Positions 51,625 through 61,878 of a stretch of DNA of 64,000 nucleotides are shown in pieces. This DNA is from Pseudoalteromonas distincta (GTDB taxonomy: Bacteria > Pseudomonadota > Gammaproteobacteria > Enterobacterales > Alteromonadaceae): NCBI RefSeq assembly GCF_000814675.1, contig NZ_JWIG01000001.1:446471-510470 (forward strand), written 5' to 3'. Both the position numbers and the translations under genes were made by a program. The stretch's first letter is position 1. Every line of letters starts with the position of its first letter. The notes beneath the pieces are model-generated. The model searched no databases. It had not been told where the DNA came from and saw only the letters and a program-made list of their open reading frames with translations.

Positions 51625-53493
51625 ATGAAATCTTCTGCTCCTGTTAGTGATTTTGGTACTTTATTAGGTTATGCACCTGGTAATGTTGCTGTTTACTCAT
51701 CTGATTATGATACGGCTGACGAAAGCATTTATCCTAATCGTAGCGCCTATCGTAGTTACCTAGACGGTATTTACATGGGCTATAAATGGCAATGCGTTGA
51801 GTTTGCCCGTAGATGGATGTACCTCAACCATGGTTATATTTTTGATGACATAGCCATGGCTTACGATATTTTTGAGCTGCGTTCAGTACGCGATGTAAAT
51901 AGCCAAAACAGATTGCCACTAAACGCGTTTAAAAATGGTGCTAAACATCACCCTCAAGTAGGTAGTTTACTTATTTGGGAAGAAGGCGGCGAATTTGAAG
52001 AAACAGGCCATGTTGCTGTCATTGTTGAAGTGCATGAAGATAAAATACGTCTTGCTGAGCAAAATGTAGGGCATCAAATATGGCCAACAAATCAAAACTG
52101 GTGCCGTGAACTAAAAGCAAAAGTAACTAAAGATGGCGACTATTGGATTGAGTGCTCTCACAGCGACGCCACTATTTTAGGCTGGATGACACAAACTGAT
52201 GAAACAGAATATGCTGAGCCAACGTCTGATCTAAACACTGATTTATTTATTATAGAAGCCCATAAAGCAGTAGATACAGGCCAAGCAAACAAGTCATGGT
52301 TAAATATTGCGAATGACGATGAAGCTGCCTACGTAGAAATGATGCAAGGCCATAAACTTACATCAGTAGATGAGGATCAACATAATTACTTTGCAATATC
52401 TCAAACGGCGCAGCAAAGCATTGAGCATGCAACAAATGAGCTGCATGGCTTATTTATGCATGCAACCGACTATGTATTGCAGCACCCTGAGTTATTAAAA
52501 AAGTTTAATTTACCCGATGTTGTGCTTAATAAAATTCGCCAATCGTGGGATAACCGCTTAAACCAATTAATTACCAGCCGGTTTGACTTTGCCTTAACAG
52601 CAGCAGGTTTAAAAGTTTACGAATACAATTGCGATTCGGCATCGTGTTACATGGAAAGCGGCAAAGTTCAGGGTAAATGGGCAAAACACTTTGGCGTTAA
52701 AACAGGTGTAGATGCAGGCCAAAATTTATTTAAAGACCTCGTAAAAGCATGGCGTAAAAGTGAGGTAAAAGGTCTTGTTCATATTCTGCAAGATGATGAA
52801 CCAGAAGAACATTACCACGCATTATTTATGAAAGAAGCTATTGAAGCCGCAGGCTTTGAATGTAAGTTAGTAATTGGCTTAAGCACACTTAGCTGGAATG
52901 AGTCAGGCAACATAGTAGATGCAGATGGCGCACAACTGAGTTATGTGTGGAAAACGTGGTCGTGGGAAACCGCACTTGATCAAATTCGTGAAGAGTGTGA
53001 AGCTGACCAATCATTAGGTGATAACTTTGAACCACAATTCAAAGCTGGTGAAACGCCACGCTTAGTCGATGTATTACTACGTAAAAATATCATGGTGTTT
53101 GAACCACTGTGGACATTAATTCCAAGTAACAAGGCTATTTTGCCAATACTGTGGAGCTTATTCCCTAATCATAAATATTTACTTAATACCGCGTTTGAGC
53201 TTAACGACGAGTTATTACAAACCGGATATGTAGTTAAACCAATAGTGGGACGCTGTGGCGCTAATATTCAACTCGTTGATGAGCAGCAACAAGTTATTGA
53301 AAAAACAATGGGGCACTTTGCCGAGCAAGACCAAATATACCAACAACTATTTGCACTGCCTAAAGTAGATGACTACTTTGTACAAATATGTAGTTTTACC
53401 GCCGCCGGAAAATACTCTGGTGGTGGCGTGCGTGTTGATAAAAGCATGATCATAAACGGCCATAGCGATTGTATGGCGCTGCGTATTAAATAA
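51625..53493 (+). CDS. gss: Bifunctional glutathionylspermidine amidase/synthetase
   Basis: A 622-residue cytoplasmic enzyme that joins glutathione to spermidine using ATP and can also hydrolyse the product. The N-terminal CHAP amidase domain (about 1-195) has C57 (KWQCVEFARR) and H129 (ETGHVA). The C-terminal ATP-grasp synthetase domain (about 205-620) has YEYNCDSASCYMESG, EPLWTLIPSNKAILP and VKPIVGRCGANI. It aligns along its length with my memory of E. coli Gss. The upstream in-frame TTG at 51619 is not favoured; no clear ribosome binding site is seen. Confidence 0.95.
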   Translation: MKSSAPVSDFGTLLGYAPGNVAVYSSDYDTADESIYPNRSAYRSYLDGIYMGYKWQCVEFARRWMYLNHGYIFDDIAMAYDIFELRSVRDVNSQNRLPLNAFKNGAKHHPQVGSLLIWEEGGEFEETGHVAVIVEVHEDKIRLAEQNVGHQIWPTNQNWCRELKAKVTKDGDYWIECSHSDATILGWMTQTDETEYAEPTSDLNTDLFIIEAHKAVDTGQANKSWLNIANDDEAAYVEMMQGHKLTSVDEDQHNYFAISQTAQQSIEHATNELHGLFMHATDYVLQHPELLKKFNLPDVVLNKIRQSWDNRLNQLITSRFDFALTAAGLKVYEYNCDSASCYMESGKVQGKWAKHFGVKTGVDAGQNLFKDLVKAWRKSEVKGLVHILQDDEPEEHYHALFMKEAIEAAGFECKLVIGLSTLSWNESGNIVDADGAQLSYVWKTWSWETALDQIREECEADQSLGDNFEPQFKAGETPRLVDVLLRKNIMVFEPLWTLIPSNKAILPILWSLFPNHKYLLNTAFELNDELLQTGYVVKPIVGRCGANIQLVDEQQQVIEKTMGHFAEQDQIYQQLFALPKVDDYFVQICSFTAAGKYSGGGVRVDKSMIINGHSDCMALRIK

Positions 53494-53499
53494 ATAATA

Positions 53500-53527
53500 C
53501 TAAGCCCGCAATTTTGCTGCGGGCTTA
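53500..53527 (+). terminator. Hairpin after gss
   Basis: Perfect 9-bp stem AAGCCCGCA/TGCGGGCTT with a seven-base loop; the T-tract is weak. Confidence 0.7.
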
Positions 53528-53626
53528 AGTTTGTGTAGCCCTTCCCTCTTTTAAATTTTATAGCTATCTCGAGCGAGTTACTCCTGATAGAGTAAATTTA
53601 TTAAACACCACAAATTAAGGTATTTC

Positions 53627-53995
53627 ATGGCGAATCAATTTAATGTACTCGGCACACGCTTAAAACTATGTTGCGGTAATGGTGGCTACACACGTGAAGG
53701 GTTTTGTTATGTACCAGAATCAGATCTTGGCAATCACAGTGTGTGTGCAATTATGACTGATGAGTTTTTACAGTTTTCAAAATCACAAGGTAACGATTTA
53801 ATAACCCCGAACCCTCTTTACGATTTCGAAGGTTTAAAAGCCGGTGATAAATGGTGCTTGTGTGCAGTAAGATGGCTTCATGCTATTTCAGCAAACGTTG
53901 CGCCACCGGTGGTACTTGAATCCACAAATAAAAAATCATTAGAAATAGTGCCGCTCGATGTTTTAAAAGCGCACGAATATAAAGCCAACGTTTAA
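53627..53995 (+). CDS. DUF2237 family protein
   Basis: A 122-residue cytoplasmic protein with the DUF2237 pattern: NVLGTRLKLCCGNGGYTREGFC, GNHSVCAIMTDEFLQFSKSQGN, NPLYDFEGLKAGDKWCLCAVRW. Several conserved cysteines and the metal-like residues suggest cofactor or metal binding, but the function is unknown. It follows gss after a hairpin; AAGGTATTTC precedes the ATG. Confidence 0.85.
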   Translation: MANQFNVLGTRLKLCCGNGGYTREGFCYVPESDLGNHSVCAIMTDEFLQFSKSQGNDLITPNPLYDFEGLKAGDKWCLCAVRWLHAISANVAPPVVLESTNKKSLEIVPLDVLKAHEYKANV

Positions 53996-54018
53996 ATACA
54001 CTTAAGCGTTATTAAATT

Positions 54019-54054
54019 AAAGTCTGCAGATTTTACAAATGTATGCAGGCTTTT
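54019..54054 (+). terminator. Terminator after DUF2237 gene
   Basis: Stem AAGTCTGCA/TGCAGGCTT with one G-T pair, a long loop and T4. Confidence 0.6.
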
Positions 54055-54231
54055 CAAAAACCCAATCACCCCTCCAGCTTCTAAAATCTCAAATAAAAAC
54101 ATAACCCCATGTTTTTAAATTACTTTTAAAAACAATCAACTTACGGCATAACAGTTGCTTCATTAAGTTTAAGTCATGCTCATAACGCAACATATTATAT
54201 GAGCAACACATTACTTAATGTAGGAGAAATT

Positions 54232-54756
54232 ATGAGTAACAATAACGAATCAAACAAAACAACTAAATTTACCGCGCCAGGTATGAGTGACGAATCAGCC
54301 CAAAAAACAATAGCTACCCTCGATAACCGCATGGTTGCATTGATAGATTTACAGCTTACTTTAAAGCATATTCACTGGAACGTAGTGGGACCTAACTTTA
54401 TTGGCGTACACGAAATGATAGACCCACAAGTAGACATTGTGCGCGAAATGACAGATACAATTGCAGAGCGAATTGCGACTCTTGGTGCAGTACCTGTTGG
54501 CACACCAAAATCAATTGTAGATCGCCGTACTTGGGACGAATACTCTGTAGGCAAAGGCCTAGTCACCGAGCATTTGGCTGCGCTTGATAAAGTATATAAC
54601 GGCGTTAATGCCGATCACCGTAAAGCAATTGAGACTCTTTCTGAGCTAGATCCGGTCTCTGAAGATATGATCACCAGCCAACTAGCCGATTTAGAGCAAT
54701 TTCAGTGGTTCATACGAGCACATTTAGAATCATCTACAGGCGAATTACAGAGCTAA
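54232..54756 (+). CDS. dps: DNA-binding ferritin-like protein (Dps)
   Basis: A 174-residue Dps. The ferroxidase-centre helix starts LKHIHWNVVGPNFIGVHEM and continues to DPQVDIVREMTDTIAERI; the C terminus has EDMITSQLADLEQFQWFI. It stores iron as ferric core using H2O2 and protects DNA. The N-terminal tail NNNESNKTTKFTA may contact DNA. The start at 54232 has AGGAG six bases upstream, which beats the in-frame ATG at 54199. Confidence 0.94.
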   Translation: MSNNNESNKTTKFTAPGMSDESAQKTIATLDNRMVALIDLQLTLKHIHWNVVGPNFIGVHEMIDPQVDIVREMTDTIAERIATLGAVPVGTPKSIVDRRTWDEYSVGKGLVTEHLAALDKVYNGVNADHRKAIETLSELDPVSEDMITSQLADLEQFQWFIRAHLESSTGELQS

Positions 54757-54769
54757 TACATCTAAAGTA

Positions 54770-54804
54770 AGAAAGCCCAGCATTATTATGCTGGGCTTTT
54801 TTTT
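54770..54804 (+). terminator. Terminator of dps
   Basis: Stem AAAGCCCAGCA/TGCTGGGCTTT with a six-base loop and T8. Confidence 0.93.
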
Positions 54805-55365
54805 GCGTAAAAATCTATTTATCGCTACCTAGTGTATCGCCCCCACCCCAGCTAGTACAAAATCAATATAAAAACAATAGAGAATTGGTATTACCAAAAT
54901 GATTTTTAATTATTTTAACCTCTCCACTATTTCGCAAATTTATAAATCATTTAGAACTTTTAATGGTCGCTCTTCCAATTCAATATCACTTAAAAAGTAA
55001 ACTAAACACGTATAAAAGTACGGCATAAAATTTAAAAATAGTACTAACAAATGTATTAAATAGTACAAATAATATATAAAAATGCCTTTGGTAAAGATAC
55101 TTCAATAAAATTCATTCAAAATACAAAAAATAAAAACACACTATAAGCCATTAAATTTATTAAATATAAGAAAAATAAAAGAGGTTTTTGTAATACATAT
55201 TGTGAAATTTTGGTAAACAAAGGTTGTAAATAAAGTTGAATTGGATTAATTTCAACCATACCACCTGTATGACACACTACAGGAAAGAAACAGTTAAATT
55301 GGTTAACCAAGCCAAGTAACAACACACACACAATGACGCAAGTCGTACCCAAACGGGAGAGATAC
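54805..55365. other. Long AT-rich upstream region of TonB receptor
   Basis: About 560 bp without a credible gene. The minus-strand frame at 55116-55376 overlaps the receptor's start and has no ribosome binding site, so I treat it as chance. The region is very AT-rich and probably holds the receptor's promoter and a long leader; I found no clear operator. Confidence 0.5.
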
Positions 55366-58305
55366 ATGAAACTCAATCAAATTACTTCAACATTAATTAA
55401 TAAACATAAAAGAAGTAGCTCTACAGCAATCAGTGCCGCAGCCCTTTTACTAATGGCTTCTTCAAATATTGCAGCGCAAGAGGCTCCCGCAGCTTCAGAA
55501 ACGGCAGCTGCAGACATTGAGGTTATTGAAGTAAAAGGCATGCTAGGTAGTATGAAAGCCGCCGCTATGCTTAAGCGTACTGACGGACGTATTGTAGATG
55601 CAATTGTTGCTGAAGATATTGGTAAGTTACCTGATAATAATATTGCAGAAGCACTGCAACGTATTACTGGCGTATCTATTAATACCGATTTTGGTGTGGG
55701 TGACAGTGTTTCGATTCGTGGCTTACCTCAAAACCGTGTTGAATTAAATGGTCGCTCTACTATTGGTGACTCTCGTGACGGCATTAGCTTGCAAGATTAC
55801 CCATCAAGCTTCTTAAAAACAGTAGAAGTAGTTAAGTCTCCTACTGCCGATATGATTGAGGGTGCATTAGGCGGAACAGTTAGTTTAAAAACAGTTCGCC
55901 CATTAGAGTTAGATAAACTAACAGGCGCAGTTTCATTAGATGGTGAATACGCTGATAAGACAGAAAATGTAGCTCCTATTTTTAGTGGTTCAATTGGTAA
56001 CAACTGGGACTTTGATGAAATGGGTACCTTTGGTGCCATTGCTATGTTTTCATTCCAAGATCGCGAAATTCGCCAAGATGAAACGTCTAGCCGTGTTAAA
56101 CCTCAAGATATCGAAATTAATGGCCAAGAAGGTAATACACCTAGTGGCAACGCTATCGTAAGAGACGAGCACAGTGTTGAACAATATGTAGAACAACGTA
56201 AACGAACTGCTGTAAATTTATCTCTTCAATGGGCACCACAATCTGGTAATGGCATGGTGTATCTTGATTTAAGCGGCACAAAGCGCTCAGGTGAACAAGC
56301 TGGTAACTCTATTTTAGGTGTCGCAGGTTCGTTATCAACAGATGCAAATACAACTCAAGATGCTAACGGCGTAAATAATTACACGTTAACAAACGAGTTT
56401 GGTATTCCTAAAACATACAGTGACTTTCGTGAAACTGACTCGTTTTCAAATGCACTTGGTGCAGAGTGGAATCTTACTGACAGCATCAAAATCTCTGGTG
56501 AAATTGCGGTAGCATCATCAGAAAGCGTAAGACCTGATTCTGAATTTACACTTCGCCCAATCGAAAAATCAACATTTGAAGCAAGTGGCGGAACTCAGCT
56601 AACAAATCATTTATATGATGGTGCATTCTCTCAAAACGGTAATAAATTACCAAGCATCATTCATTCAGATCCTAATGCATTTACTGACCCACAAAACTTA
56701 GCACTTCGTACGTTTAAAAGTGAAGATAGAAGAACAGACAATGACGAAACAGCTATTCGTTTTGATGTTGAAATGTTTGAACCTCTCAGCAGCTTAAGCT
56801 GGGTATCTAAAGTAAAAGCGGGTGTACGTGTTACTAACCGCGATTACGAATATGAGCAATACAAAGTAGAAATTAAAGACATTTATAAAAATGCATTTAA
56901 CGACTCAGACGGTTCGTTAGCCACTTTATGGGTTGATGACTACAACGCTGCTTTTTCAAATAGCTTTACAACAGTTAGCCACGACAACTCTTTTGACCAA
57001 CTAGGTCATTCGGGACAAAACGACCTACTAACCTTTTTAAGCTACAACGGTTTATCTAACCCGGCCAATACTTACGCTCAACTTCAGCAGTTACTTGCAG
57101 GTACTAACCTAGCGTCAACGGGGAGTCTCTCAGATAACCAAGAGTTCCAAGAAAGCGCATACCGCAACGTAGTTGAAGATACAGCTGCCGTGTATATATC
57201 AGCGTACTTAGACTTTGATAACATCACTGCGATTGTGGGTGGTCGTTATGTAACTACAGATTTAGAATCTAGCGTATTTCTTAATGGCGAAAAAGTAACT
57301 GGCGACAATGACTACAGCGACTTTTTACCAAGCTTAAACGTTACGTATAACTACTCAGACGAAACATTATTCCGCTTTGCTGCTGCAAAAGTTATGCGCC
57401 GCGCTGACTTTAGCGAACTAAGCCCTGCATTTGACGTTAATAACGACATTACAGGTGCAACGCAAGGCTCTATTGATTTAGAACCATATCGTGCAACGCA
57501 ATACGACTTATCTGTAGAGCATTACTTTGACCAAGGTAACGTAATTTCTTTCGCAGTATTTTATAAAGATGTTGAATCTTTCTTAAGTAACGAAAGTAGC
57601 TGTGTAGCTGCATCAAGCACTTCAACAGGTCAAAACGTAACTCAATGGAACCAAGTATGTCAGCTTGACGTTGCAGGTGTTTCACAAGATAACCTAGTTT
57701 ACTCGGATGCAACTGACTTCCCAGTAGATGCTGATGGCTTTAACCATGTTGCAGGCTTACGTGACGCAGGACTAACGGGTATCGATACTGTTAAAAATGT
57801 AAATGGTGAAAACGGCTCAGTACAAGGCTTTGAAGTTGGTTATCAACAGTTCTTTACAGACCTACCTGGTGCATTTTCTGGCTTAGGCATTAACGCAAAC
57901 TACACATACGCAGACAGCGAACAACCAAACGGTAACCCGTTATTAGATATTTCTAAAAATACGTATAACTTACAAGTATTTTGGGAATACGAAGGTTTCT
58001 CTACTCGCCTAGCTTATAACTACCGTGACAGTTTCTTAGATACTGAAAACGAGAAACGTGTAGAAAATATTAACTCAGACGGCAGTATTTCAGCAGAAGG
58101 TACTGTTTACGGTAATAACTACCGTGACGACAGAGGCCAGTTAGACTTCTCAGCAAGCTGGGACATTAACGAAAACGTGACCTTAGTAGGTAATGCGACC
58201 AACTTAACGGGTGAGCCTTCTATTTACCTATCTGAACTAGGTGGTGCTTGGAAGTACACTGAAGCGGATCGCCGTTACAGCTTTGGTATTCGCGCTAAAT
58301 TTTAA
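55366..58305 (+). CDS. Large TonB-dependent receptor
   Basis: A 979-residue outer-membrane receptor of the long marine type often used for glycans or peptides. Signal peptide to about residue 38 (NIAAQ), TonB-box region EVIEVKGM, then KAAAMLKRTDGRIVDAIVAE and GKLPDNNIAEALQRITGVSI in the plug, VSIRGLPQNRVELNGR and KSPTADMIEGALGGTVSLK. The barrel ends RYSFGIRAKF. The start at 55366 follows GGGAGAG; the frame's earlier ATG at 55333 lacks a site. No degradative enzyme is adjacent, so the substrate is unknown. Ends at a terminator. Confidence 0.93.
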   Translation: MKLNQITSTLINKHKRSSSTAISAAALLLMASSNIAAQEAPAASETAAADIEVIEVKGMLGSMKAAAMLKRTDGRIVDAIVAEDIGKLPDNNIAEALQRITGVSINTDFGVGDSVSIRGLPQNRVELNGRSTIGDSRDGISLQDYPSSFLKTVEVVKSPTADMIEGALGGTVSLKTVRPLELDKLTGAVSLDGEYADKTENVAPIFSGSIGNNWDFDEMGTFGAIAMFSFQDREIRQDETSSRVKPQDIEINGQEGNTPSGNAIVRDEHSVEQYVEQRKRTAVNLSLQWAPQSGNGMVYLDLSGTKRSGEQAGNSILGVAGSLSTDANTTQDANGVNNYTLTNEFGIPKTYSDFRETDSFSNALGAEWNLTDSIKISGEIAVASSESVRPDSEFTLRPIEKSTFEASGGTQLTNHLYDGAFSQNGNKLPSIIHSDPNAFTDPQNLALRTFKSEDRRTDNDETAIRFDVEMFEPLSSLSWVSKVKAGVRVTNRDYEYEQYKVEIKDIYKNAFNDSDGSLATLWVDDYNAAFSNSFTTVSHDNSFDQLGHSGQNDLLTFLSYNGLSNPANTYAQLQQLLAGTNLASTGSLSDNQEFQESAYRNVVEDTAAVYISAYLDFDNITAIVGGRYVTTDLESSVFLNGEKVTGDNDYSDFLPSLNVTYNYSDETLFRFAAAKVMRRADFSELSPAFDVNNDITGATQGSIDLEPYRATQYDLSVEHYFDQGNVISFAVFYKDVESFLSNESSCVAASSTSTGQNVTQWNQVCQLDVAGVSQDNLVYSDATDFPVDADGFNHVAGLRDAGLTGIDTVKNVNGENGSVQGFEVGYQQFFTDLPGAFSGLGINANYTYADSEQPNGNPLLDISKNTYNLQVFWEYEGFSTRLAYNYRDSFLDTENEKRVENINSDGSISAEGTVYGNNYRDDRGQLDFSASWDINENVTLVGNATNLTGEPSIYLSELGGAWKYTEADRRYSFGIRAKF

Positions 58306-58318
58306 TTTTCCCTAAAAA

Positions 58319-58347
58319 CTAAAGCCTGCTTTTATGCAGGCTTTTTT
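58319..58347 (+). terminator. Terminator of large TonB receptor gene
   Basis: Stem AAAGCCTGC/GCAGGCTTT with a six-base loop and T6. Confidence 0.9.
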
Positions 58348-58460
58348 ACGTCTATAAAAAAGTGGCTTTATATTACGTAAAAAACACACCCACCTAGCTA
58401 TACTTATTTGAATATTAAATTTACTATCAAAACGTTGTAACTATTAGCAGGAAAACTAAA

Positions 58461-60200
58461 GTGCTGTCGCGTTTATATAATTTTATGCCCGGTTTAAATA
58501 CATTGCTGCACTATGAACGCCAATGGTTTGCTGATGATGTAAGGGCGGCGCTATCAGTAGCGGCAGTGGCTTTACCTGTTGCCATTGCTTACGCACAACT
58601 AACCGGTGTTAACGCCGCCGTAGGGTTATACTCTTGCATACTGCCAATGATGCTATATGCACTTTTTGGTACTTCAAAACAATTAATAGTCGGCCCTGAT
58701 GCCGCAACCTGCGCCGTTATTGCCGCTGTAGTAACACCTCTTGCTGCAGGTGACAGCTTTAAGCATTGGCAACTTGTTGTCACCATGACCGCTATGACCG
58801 GCTTTTGGTGCTTTATAGCCAGTAAATTTAAGTTAGGTGTATTAGCCGACTTTTTATCTAAACCTATTTTAATGGGCTTACTAAACGGCGTAGCCATCAC
58901 TATTATTGTGGGTCAATTTTCTAAAGTATTTGGTTTTACTTTTGATGAGCGCTACTTACTTGAACGCCTCGGTGGTGTGCCCACGTACCTAGCGCAAACA
59001 CACGTTCCAACCTTATTAATGGCTTTGTTTACACTGGTGGTCTATTTTGCCATGAAACGGATAAAGCCCACGTGGCCTGCATCTATGTTTGCTATTACCT
59101 TTGGTGCGCTTTTGGTATGGATTTTTGATTTAAAACAATTTGATATAAAAACCATTGGCACCGTAACTGGCGGGCTTCCCGTTTTTAATACCCCTGTTTT
59201 TGATTTAGGGATTATTCGTGAGCTGGTGGTACCCGCACTTAACTTAGCCATCGTGAGCTTTGTTAGTATGATGCTAACTGCCCGCAGCTTTGCTGCTAAA
59301 AATGGCTACGACATAGACGCCGATAAAGAATTTAGAGCGTTAGGTATTGCCAATATAGCGTCAGCTCTTTCGCAAGGTTTTGCCGTCAGTGGCGCCGACT
59401 CACGCACCGCTGTTAACGATGCAACAGGTGGTAAAACGCAGTTAGTATCAATAATTGCAGCGGCCATTATTGCTGTCATAGCTGTATTTTTAACAGCCCC
59501 ACTTGAATTTATTCCAAGCGCAGCGCTAGGTATTGTACTTATTATTGCCTCTGTACACTTACTCGATTTAAAAGCTGTTTGGCAATTAAAACGAAAAGAC
59601 AAACAGGCATTTTATCTCGCCTCAGCCACCTTACTTGCGGTGTTATTTATTGGCATTATACCAGGGATCACACTTGCTGTATTACTAGGGTTATTTCAAT
59701 TTATTCGCACTGTTATGCGCCCAACAGACAACATATTAGGCGTAGATGTTAACGGTGTAGTAAGAAGCTTAGACGCCACAGATAAAGCAAAATCGGTGCA
59801 AGGCGTGTTTATCTATCGCTTTAATTCACCTTTAACTTACTTTAATGCCAGCTACTTTAAACGCAGATTACTTGAGCAATACGCAAGGCAAAAAGACGAC
59901 ACTCAATGTGTAATAATTGACGCTGTGCCCTGCTTTACTCATTTAGATTTAAGTGTAATGGCCATGCTTGCAGATCTCGACGTTATATTTAAAAAGCGCG
60001 ATATAAGGCTTGAGCTTGCAGGTAGAAAACGTCAGTTACTTTCGTGGTTTGATATTGCAGGAATGAAGTCAGGAAAAGAAGGTATATATATTCACTCAGA
60101 CTTATACATCGCCCTAAAAAGAAATAGCGTAAGCCAGCACACGCAAGAGGTTAGCTTGTTTGAGTCAGACGAAAATAAAGAACCGCTCACACAGCAATAA
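58461..60200 (+). CDS. SulP family anion transporter with STAS domain
   Basis: A 579-residue inner-membrane transporter: about 12-14 helices between residues 28 and 420, including the signature VAALPVAIAYAQLTGVNAAVGLYS and the conserved SQGFAVSGADSRTAVNDATGGKTQ; then a cytoplasmic STAS domain (about 440-555; GVFIYRFNSPLTYFNASYFK, VIIDAVPCFTHLDLS). Members carry sulfate, bicarbonate or other anions, often with Na+ or H+. The start is GTG at 58461, with AGGAAAACTAAA upstream. No carbonic anhydrase gene is adjacent. Confidence 0.93.
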   Translation: MLSRLYNFMPGLNTLLHYERQWFADDVRAALSVAAVALPVAIAYAQLTGVNAAVGLYSCILPMMLYALFGTSKQLIVGPDAATCAVIAAVVTPLAAGDSFKHWQLVVTMTAMTGFWCFIASKFKLGVLADFLSKPILMGLLNGVAITIIVGQFSKVFGFTFDERYLLERLGGVPTYLAQTHVPTLLMALFTLVVYFAMKRIKPTWPASMFAITFGALLVWIFDLKQFDIKTIGTVTGGLPVFNTPVFDLGIIRELVVPALNLAIVSFVSMMLTARSFAAKNGYDIDADKEFRALGIANIASALSQGFAVSGADSRTAVNDATGGKTQLVSIIAAAIIAVIAVFLTAPLEFIPSAALGIVLIIASVHLLDLKAVWQLKRKDKQAFYLASATLLAVLFIGIIPGITLAVLLGLFQFIRTVMRPTDNILGVDVNGVVRSLDATDKAKSVQGVFIYRFNSPLTYFNASYFKRRLLEQYARQKDDTQCVIIDAVPCFTHLDLSVMAMLADLDVIFKKRDIRLELAGRKRQLLSWFDIAGMKSGKEGIYIHSDLYIALKRNSVSQHTQEVSLFESDENKEPLTQQ

Positions 60201-60208
60201 AATACAAT

Positions 60209-60236
60209 AAGCAGATCAGCTAACTGATCTGCTGTT
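60209..60236. terminator. Hairpin between convergent SulP and GST genes
   Basis: Perfect 10-bp stem AGCAGATCAG/CTGATCTGCT with a four-base loop. Flanks are only moderately A/T-rich. Confidence 0.7.
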
Positions 60237-60252
60237 TAGTATTAATTACTTT

Positions 60253-60930
60253 TTATACTTTTGGGTAGTTTGAAGGAAAAAACGCTTTTTTAGCGTCTTC
60301 ATCAAACTCTTTTTTAAAGGCTATATCTGTACCAATTGCGCGTGCACGTGCAACCGCTGGGCGGCTATCAATGCTTTCAAACCAACGCTTAAGATTTGGG
60401 TACGGTGCTAACCCCTCTTCACCTAATACAACCGGTGCTTTATCAATCCAGCCCCATGCAGATACATCAGCAATGGTATACGTATCACCCACAATAAAGT
60501 CACGACCTTCAAGGTGCGTATCAAGTACTTCGTAATGGCGCTGCGCTTCACGTAAATAACGATTAACCGCGTAATCAAGCCCTTCTGGCGCCATATGTCT
60601 AAAGTGAACACTTTGCCCTGAATACGGACCTAAACCCGATGCGATAAACATTAACCACGACAGCATTTCAGCGCGGTCATCGCCCTTGCCTTCAAGCTTC
60701 CCATATTTTTCAGAAAGGTACATTAAAATAGCATTCGAATCGAACACACGCGTTTCACCATCAACAATTGCTGGCGCTTTAGCGTTTGGATTAATTGCTT
60801 TAAATTCAGGTGTATGTTGCTCACCTTTTAAAGTATCAAGAGGAACAAGTTCAAACGGTAAGCCTGTTTCTTCTAAAAAGAGCGCAACCTTCATTGGGTT
60901 AGGAGTATGGTGAAAATAAAATTTAATCAT
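60253..60930 (-). CDS. Glutathione S-transferase family protein
   Basis: A 225-residue cytoplasmic protein: thioredoxin-like N-terminal domain (FYFHHTPNPMKVALFLEE, NPNAKAPAIVDGE, DSNAILMYLSEKYG) and an all-helical C-terminal domain (DYAVNRYLREAQRHYEVLD, YTIADVSAWGWI). It resembles the YfcG/YghU group, which binds glutathione and acts on disulphides. The start at 60930 has GAGGAAC upstream; the longer frame lacks support. It may share glutathione metabolism with the nearby gss gene. Confidence 0.92.
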   Translation of the reverse strand: MIKFYFHHTPNPMKVALFLEETGLPFELVPLDTLKGEQHTPEFKAINPNAKAPAIVDGETRVFDSNAILMYLSEKYGKLEGKGDDRAEMLSWLMFIASGLGPYSGQSVHFRHMAPEGLDYAVNRYLREAQRHYEVLDTHLEGRDFIVGDTYTIADVSAWGWIDKAPVVLGEEGLAPYPNLKRWFESIDSRPAVARARAIGTDIAFKKEFDEDAKKAFFPSNYPKV

Positions 60931-61107
60931 ATAAAGTTCCTCAATAATTGAGCAACGATTAAAGCACAACTTGAGCGGGTGTTCAAATTAAGTTTTAACT
61001 AAGTAAAATACACAGTTAAAACGTGATTTAATTGTGAGTATTTCGTGATACTTCATTCGTAAATATCATTTAGGCTGAATGCAATATCAGCCTTTGCGAG
61101 AAGTAAC

Positions 61108-61878
61108 ATGCCTTTTAAAGCACTATCCCATCCATTTTTAATCTCACTTGTTGGGTTAATAATTTTTTGCTTTCAAAGCCAAGCTGCTGAGCAAGTAACT
61201 ATTTCTAGTACAGCTAATCCGACTACCTTTTTAGAGCTTTACACATCGCAAGGTTGCAGTAGTTGCCCACCAGCAGAGCGCTGGATTTCAACGTTTACAG
61301 ATGATGAAAAACTATGGACTGATTTAATCCCTATTAATTTTCATGTTACTTATTGGGATTATTTAGGATGGAAAGACCAATTTGCCTCTGCTGTTTTTAG
61401 TAAAAGACAACGCACGTATAAGGCACTCGGTAAAAGTAGGATTGTAGCTACTCCAGGATTTATGGTTAACGGCAAAGGGTGGCAAGGTTGGTTTTATAAA
61501 CAAGCTATTCCTGTAGCTAAAGCCCGTTATTCAGGTAATTTAAAAGCGACTATAAACAACAGTAAAATTAATCTCGAATACGATACTGTTAATACCGAAG
61601 ATAATACTAACCAAAACTTAATAGCCCATGTAGCTCTATTAGGCTTTGGCATAGAAACACAAATACACAGCGGCGAAAACGCAGGCCATAAGTTAAAACA
61701 CGACTTTGTTGTTATTGGCTACGAGCAAAGTGACATGCAGACCAAGCAGCAATTATCATTAACTGACTTGACCATGCCTCGCGCTAAAAAAATATCGCCA
61801 ACAAAGCAAGCCTTAGTGTTTTGGGTATCTAAAAAAGGCGACCCTACTCCACTACAAGTTGCAGCCGATTGGTTTTAA
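61108..61878 (+). CDS. DUF1223 family protein, exported
   Basis: A 256-residue secreted or periplasmic protein with a signal peptide (about 1-26, SQAAEQ). The DUF1223 signature FLELYTSQGCSSCPPAERWI carries a CxxC pair in a thioredoxin-like fold, followed by HVTYWDYLGWKDQFA and the C-terminal KQALVFWVSKKGDPTPLQ. A thiol redox role is plausible but unproved. GAGAAGTAAC precedes the start. Confidence 0.88.
   Translation: MPFKALSHPFLISLVGLIIFCFQSQAAEQVTISSTANPTTFLELYTSQGCSSCPPAERWISTFTDDEKLWTDLIPINFHVTYWDYLGWKDQFASAVFSKRQRTYKALGKSRIVATPGFMVNGKGWQGWFYKQAIPVAKARYSGNLKATINNSKINLEYDTVNTEDNTNQNLIAHVALLGFGIETQIHSGENAGHKLKHDFVVIGYEQSDMQTKQQLSLTDLTMPRAKKISPTKQALVFWVSKKGDPTPLQVAADWF

Noticed and set aside
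55116..55376. 86-residue minus-strand frame upstream of the large TonB receptor
   Set aside because: It overlaps the receptor's start, has no ribosome binding site, and its hydrophobic translation comes from AT-rich DNA.
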